A stretch of DNA of 5,584 nt from Candidatus Ruminimicrobiellum caprinum (lineage in GTDB: Bacteria; Elusimicrobiota; Endomicrobiia; Endomicrobiales; Endomicrobiaceae): positions 1-5,584 of the forward strand of contig JAFPUA010000283.1 in NCBI GenBank assembly GCA_017413305.1, in the 5' to 3' direction. Both the position numbers and the translations under genes were made by a program. The notes beneath the pieces were generated by a model. That model searched no databases. It was not told the DNA's origin and saw only the letters and a list, made by a program, of their open reading frames with translations. Shown here piece after piece: positions 4,203 to 5,584 of the stretch. The first letter of the stretch is position 1. Every line of letters starts with the position of its first letter.

Positions 4203-5584
4203 GATACTTTATCTATTGATAGTATCGATGTTTGTCTGTCAGCCGTTGTATTCGCAGACAGATGATATTATTCATGTACTTAATCCTGATCCGTACTCTC
4301 AGGCGATGGGTGCAAGTATTTTAGCTCTTTCTCCGTCGGTGTTCGGTTTCTTTGTCAATCCTGCATCAAACTACAGAAACTTTTCTAAAGAAGTTCAACT
4401 TTCATATATGTCTTTTTTTGACAATAATTACGGTGCGAGTGCCGGTGTGGTTATCCCTACGGAAAAAACAGGTAACTTTACCGTTTATGTTTCCGGTATG
4501 GATTTTAATAAAGATTCCGAATATTACTATTATAAAACTTCTATTATGGGCGCAATTAATTATGTATATCCGTTGATAGATACTGATCCGATATATACAG
4601 AAAAAGGCGGTATAGGAGCTACATTAAAATTTTATAAAATCTCTCTTCAGAATGATACTTCAACAAATTTATATAGTTTCGATTTAGGCGGCATATATTC
4701 TTTGGACTTTATAGACAGAAATTTAATCGGTGCGTTAGCAATAAAAAATATAGGTAATGATATAGACTATGTTGTTCCCGGTAGTATGAAACAGGCACAA
4801 AATTTTACTGCTGCAGCAAGATATTTGCTTCAGGAAGAATATAAAGTTTCAGTGTCGGCAGATTTGATAAAATTTTTTGATAATACAGAGTTGGCATATG
4901 CTTGCGGTTTGGAAACGAAACCGTTTTATCCTTTTTCTTTAAGGGTTGGTTGGAGAGATTATAGAGATGGATTTAATAAAGGTATTACTGCAGGATTTGG
5001 TTTAGATTTTGACAGGGTAAACATTTCTTATGCTTTTTCCGACATATTGAACAGCGATGATGATCATCATGTTTTTTCTATCGGAATATATTTCGGCAAA
5101 ATTCCTGATTCCGGGAAAGCTTATGATCATTACAGCGGATATTATCTAAATAAAGCAAAGAATTATTATGAAAAAAAAGATTATATCTCTGCAAGAAAAG
5201 AATTTGAAGATATTTTATCTGTATATCCCGACAATGTAGAAGCCAAGAAATATTTGGCTCTTTTATCTGATGACTTGGAACAATCCGATATTGATATTTC
5301 TGGAAAAGTTGAAAAATATAATGCCAGAGCCGATGCTGCAATGTTAAAAAACAATTTGATAAAAGCAGAAAAAAATTATAAAAGAGCTTTGGATTTTGAC
5401 GGCGACAACGAACATGCAAAAAATGGACTTAAAGAAGTAAGAGCAAAAGTTCATGAACAGGAAGTTTATGCCAACAGAAAAAAACATCAAAAAGAGATTT
5501 CCGAACATTGGCTTAAAGCTGTTAATCATTATGATAAAGGGGAATTCGTTTTTGCTAAAGATGAATTCTTAAAAGTAAAAGAAA
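4186..5584 (+). CDS. PorV/PorQ/UPF0164-like outer-membrane barrel with C-terminal TPR repeats (partial, runs off the right edge)
   Basis: An open frame of 466 codons with no stop before the window ends. TGA at 4183-4185 directly precedes ATG 4186, so this is the first possible start. The protein begins with a signal peptide: Lys at 4 and 6, a hydrophobic core at about 7-17, and likely cleavage after Tyr-Ser-Gln (22-24). Residues about 36-65 (A-M-G-A-S, then F-V-N-P-A-S-N) match the start of PorV/PorQ/UPF0164 proteins, where M-G-x-A and N-P-A motifs are typical. Alternating aromatic/polar strands continue to about 305, ending with a block (L-R-V-G-W at 252-256, I-S-Y-A-F, H-V-F-S-I-G-I-Y-F-G) typical of the barrel's end. 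From about 311, helical TPR-like repeats follow (about 317-350, 382-413, 440 on), which should lie in the periplasm. PorV proteins act as shuttles or anchors for secreted or lipidated proteins in type IX-like secretion; that role here is inference. The overlap with the receiver gene places it in the operon. Confidence 0.85.
   Translation, partial: MNLKNKILYLLIVSMFVCQPLYSQTDDIIHVLNPDPYSQAMGASILALSPSVFGFFVNPASNYRNFSKEVQLSYMSFFDNNYGASAGVVIPTEKTGNFTVYVSGMDFNKDSEYYYYKTSIMGAINYVYPLIDTDPIYTEKGGIGATLKFYKISLQNDTSTNLYSFDLGGIYSLDFIDRNLIGALAIKNIGNDIDYVVPGSMKQAQNFTAAARYLLQEEYKVSVSADLIKFFDNTELAYACGLETKPFYPFSLRVGWRDYRDGFNKGITAGFGLDFDRVNISYAFSDILNSDDDHHVFSIGIYFGKIPDSGKAYDHYSGYYLNKAKNYYEKKDYISARKEFEDILSVYPDNVEAKKYLALLSDDLEQSDIDISGKVEKYNARADAAMLKNNLIKAEKNYKRALDFDGDNEHAKNGLKEVRAKVHEQEVYANRKKHQKEISEHWLKAVNHYDKGEFVFAKDEFLKVKE
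4203..4226 (+). repeat. Inverted repeat right after the receiver stop codon
   Basis: GATACT at 4203-4208 pairs with AGTATC at 4221-4226, and inside it ATC (4211-4213) pairs with GAT (4218-4220) around a 4-nt loop, leaving a 2-nt bulge. It starts on the base after the receiver's TAA and lies in the signal-peptide codons of the next gene. There is no T-run after it, so it is not a classical terminator; it could slow ribosomes or affect reinitiation. Confidence 0.4.
4233..4260 (+). repeat. Second inverted repeat in the signal-peptide codons
   Basis: TGTCTG at 4233-4238 pairs with CAGACA at 4255-4260 across a 16-nt loop, with G-T pairs possible on each side. It follows the first inverted repeat by 6 nt. 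No T-run follows. It may be chance. Confidence 0.3.

Noticed and set aside
4203..4260. Rho-independent terminator after the receiver gene
   Set aside because: The inverted repeats are AT-rich or have long loops, neither is followed by a T-run, and they lie inside the next coding region.
4352..4576. A 74-codon plus-strand frame
   Set aside because: It lies wholly inside the PorV-like gene in another frame, and the main frame there has a signal peptide and continuous family-like sequence.
5078..5529. Two minus-strand open frames of 113 and 61 codons near the right edge
   Set aside because: They are antisense to the TPR part of the PorV-like gene; their Phe/Leu/Tyr-rich translation is what antisense of Lys/Glu-rich AT-rich code gives.

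Overview
The window is an AT-rich, densely packed, all-plus-strand stretch from a bacterium with an outer membrane. It holds four genes plus the tail of a fifth, with gaps or overlaps of 29 nt or less, so it reads as one operon. The last gene has a signal peptide and resembles the PorV/PorQ/UPF0164 outer-membrane barrel family, here fused to TPR repeats. Purine-rich ribosome binding sites precede at least three of the starts, which fits Bacteroidota poorly. The mix of PorV-like barrel with TPRs, FHA plus FG-GAP protein, PP2C with a PEGA-like domain and low GC would fit Elusimicrobiota (for example Endomicrobium-like lineages), but Spirochaetota or another PorV-bearing phylum cannot be excluded. 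The taxonomic guess is an inference from gene content only.

Layout: (1) 2-124, the C-terminal 40 residues of an upstream protein, Ser-rich and then one hydrophobic segment. (2) 154-2370, a membrane protein with two cytoplasmic FHA domains, a transmembrane helix, an eight-repeat FG-GAP/VCBS propeller outside the inner membrane, and a second transmembrane helix. (3) 2367-3797, a PP2C-type Ser/Thr phosphatase with all core motifs, a transmembrane helix and a PEGA-like extracytoplasmic domain; it overlaps gene 2 by ATGA. (4) 3813-4202, a stand-alone receiver domain. (5) 4186 to beyond 5584, a signal-peptide-bearing PorV-like barrel followed by TPR repeats, cut by the window edge. Its start overlaps the receiver gene by 17 nt.

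Together the genes look like an envelope-spanning phospho-signalling unit. A phosphothreonine reader (FHA) and a phosphothreonine eraser (PP2C) each carry an extracytoplasmic domain and sit beside an aspartate-phosphorylated receiver and an outer-membrane barrel with periplasmic TPRs. No Ser/Thr kinase or histidine kinase lies inside the window; the partial upstream gene or genes downstream are where one might be found. No RNA genes, mobile elements, CRISPR arrays or convincing Rho-independent terminators were seen, and no stretch longer than 300 bases lacks a gene.
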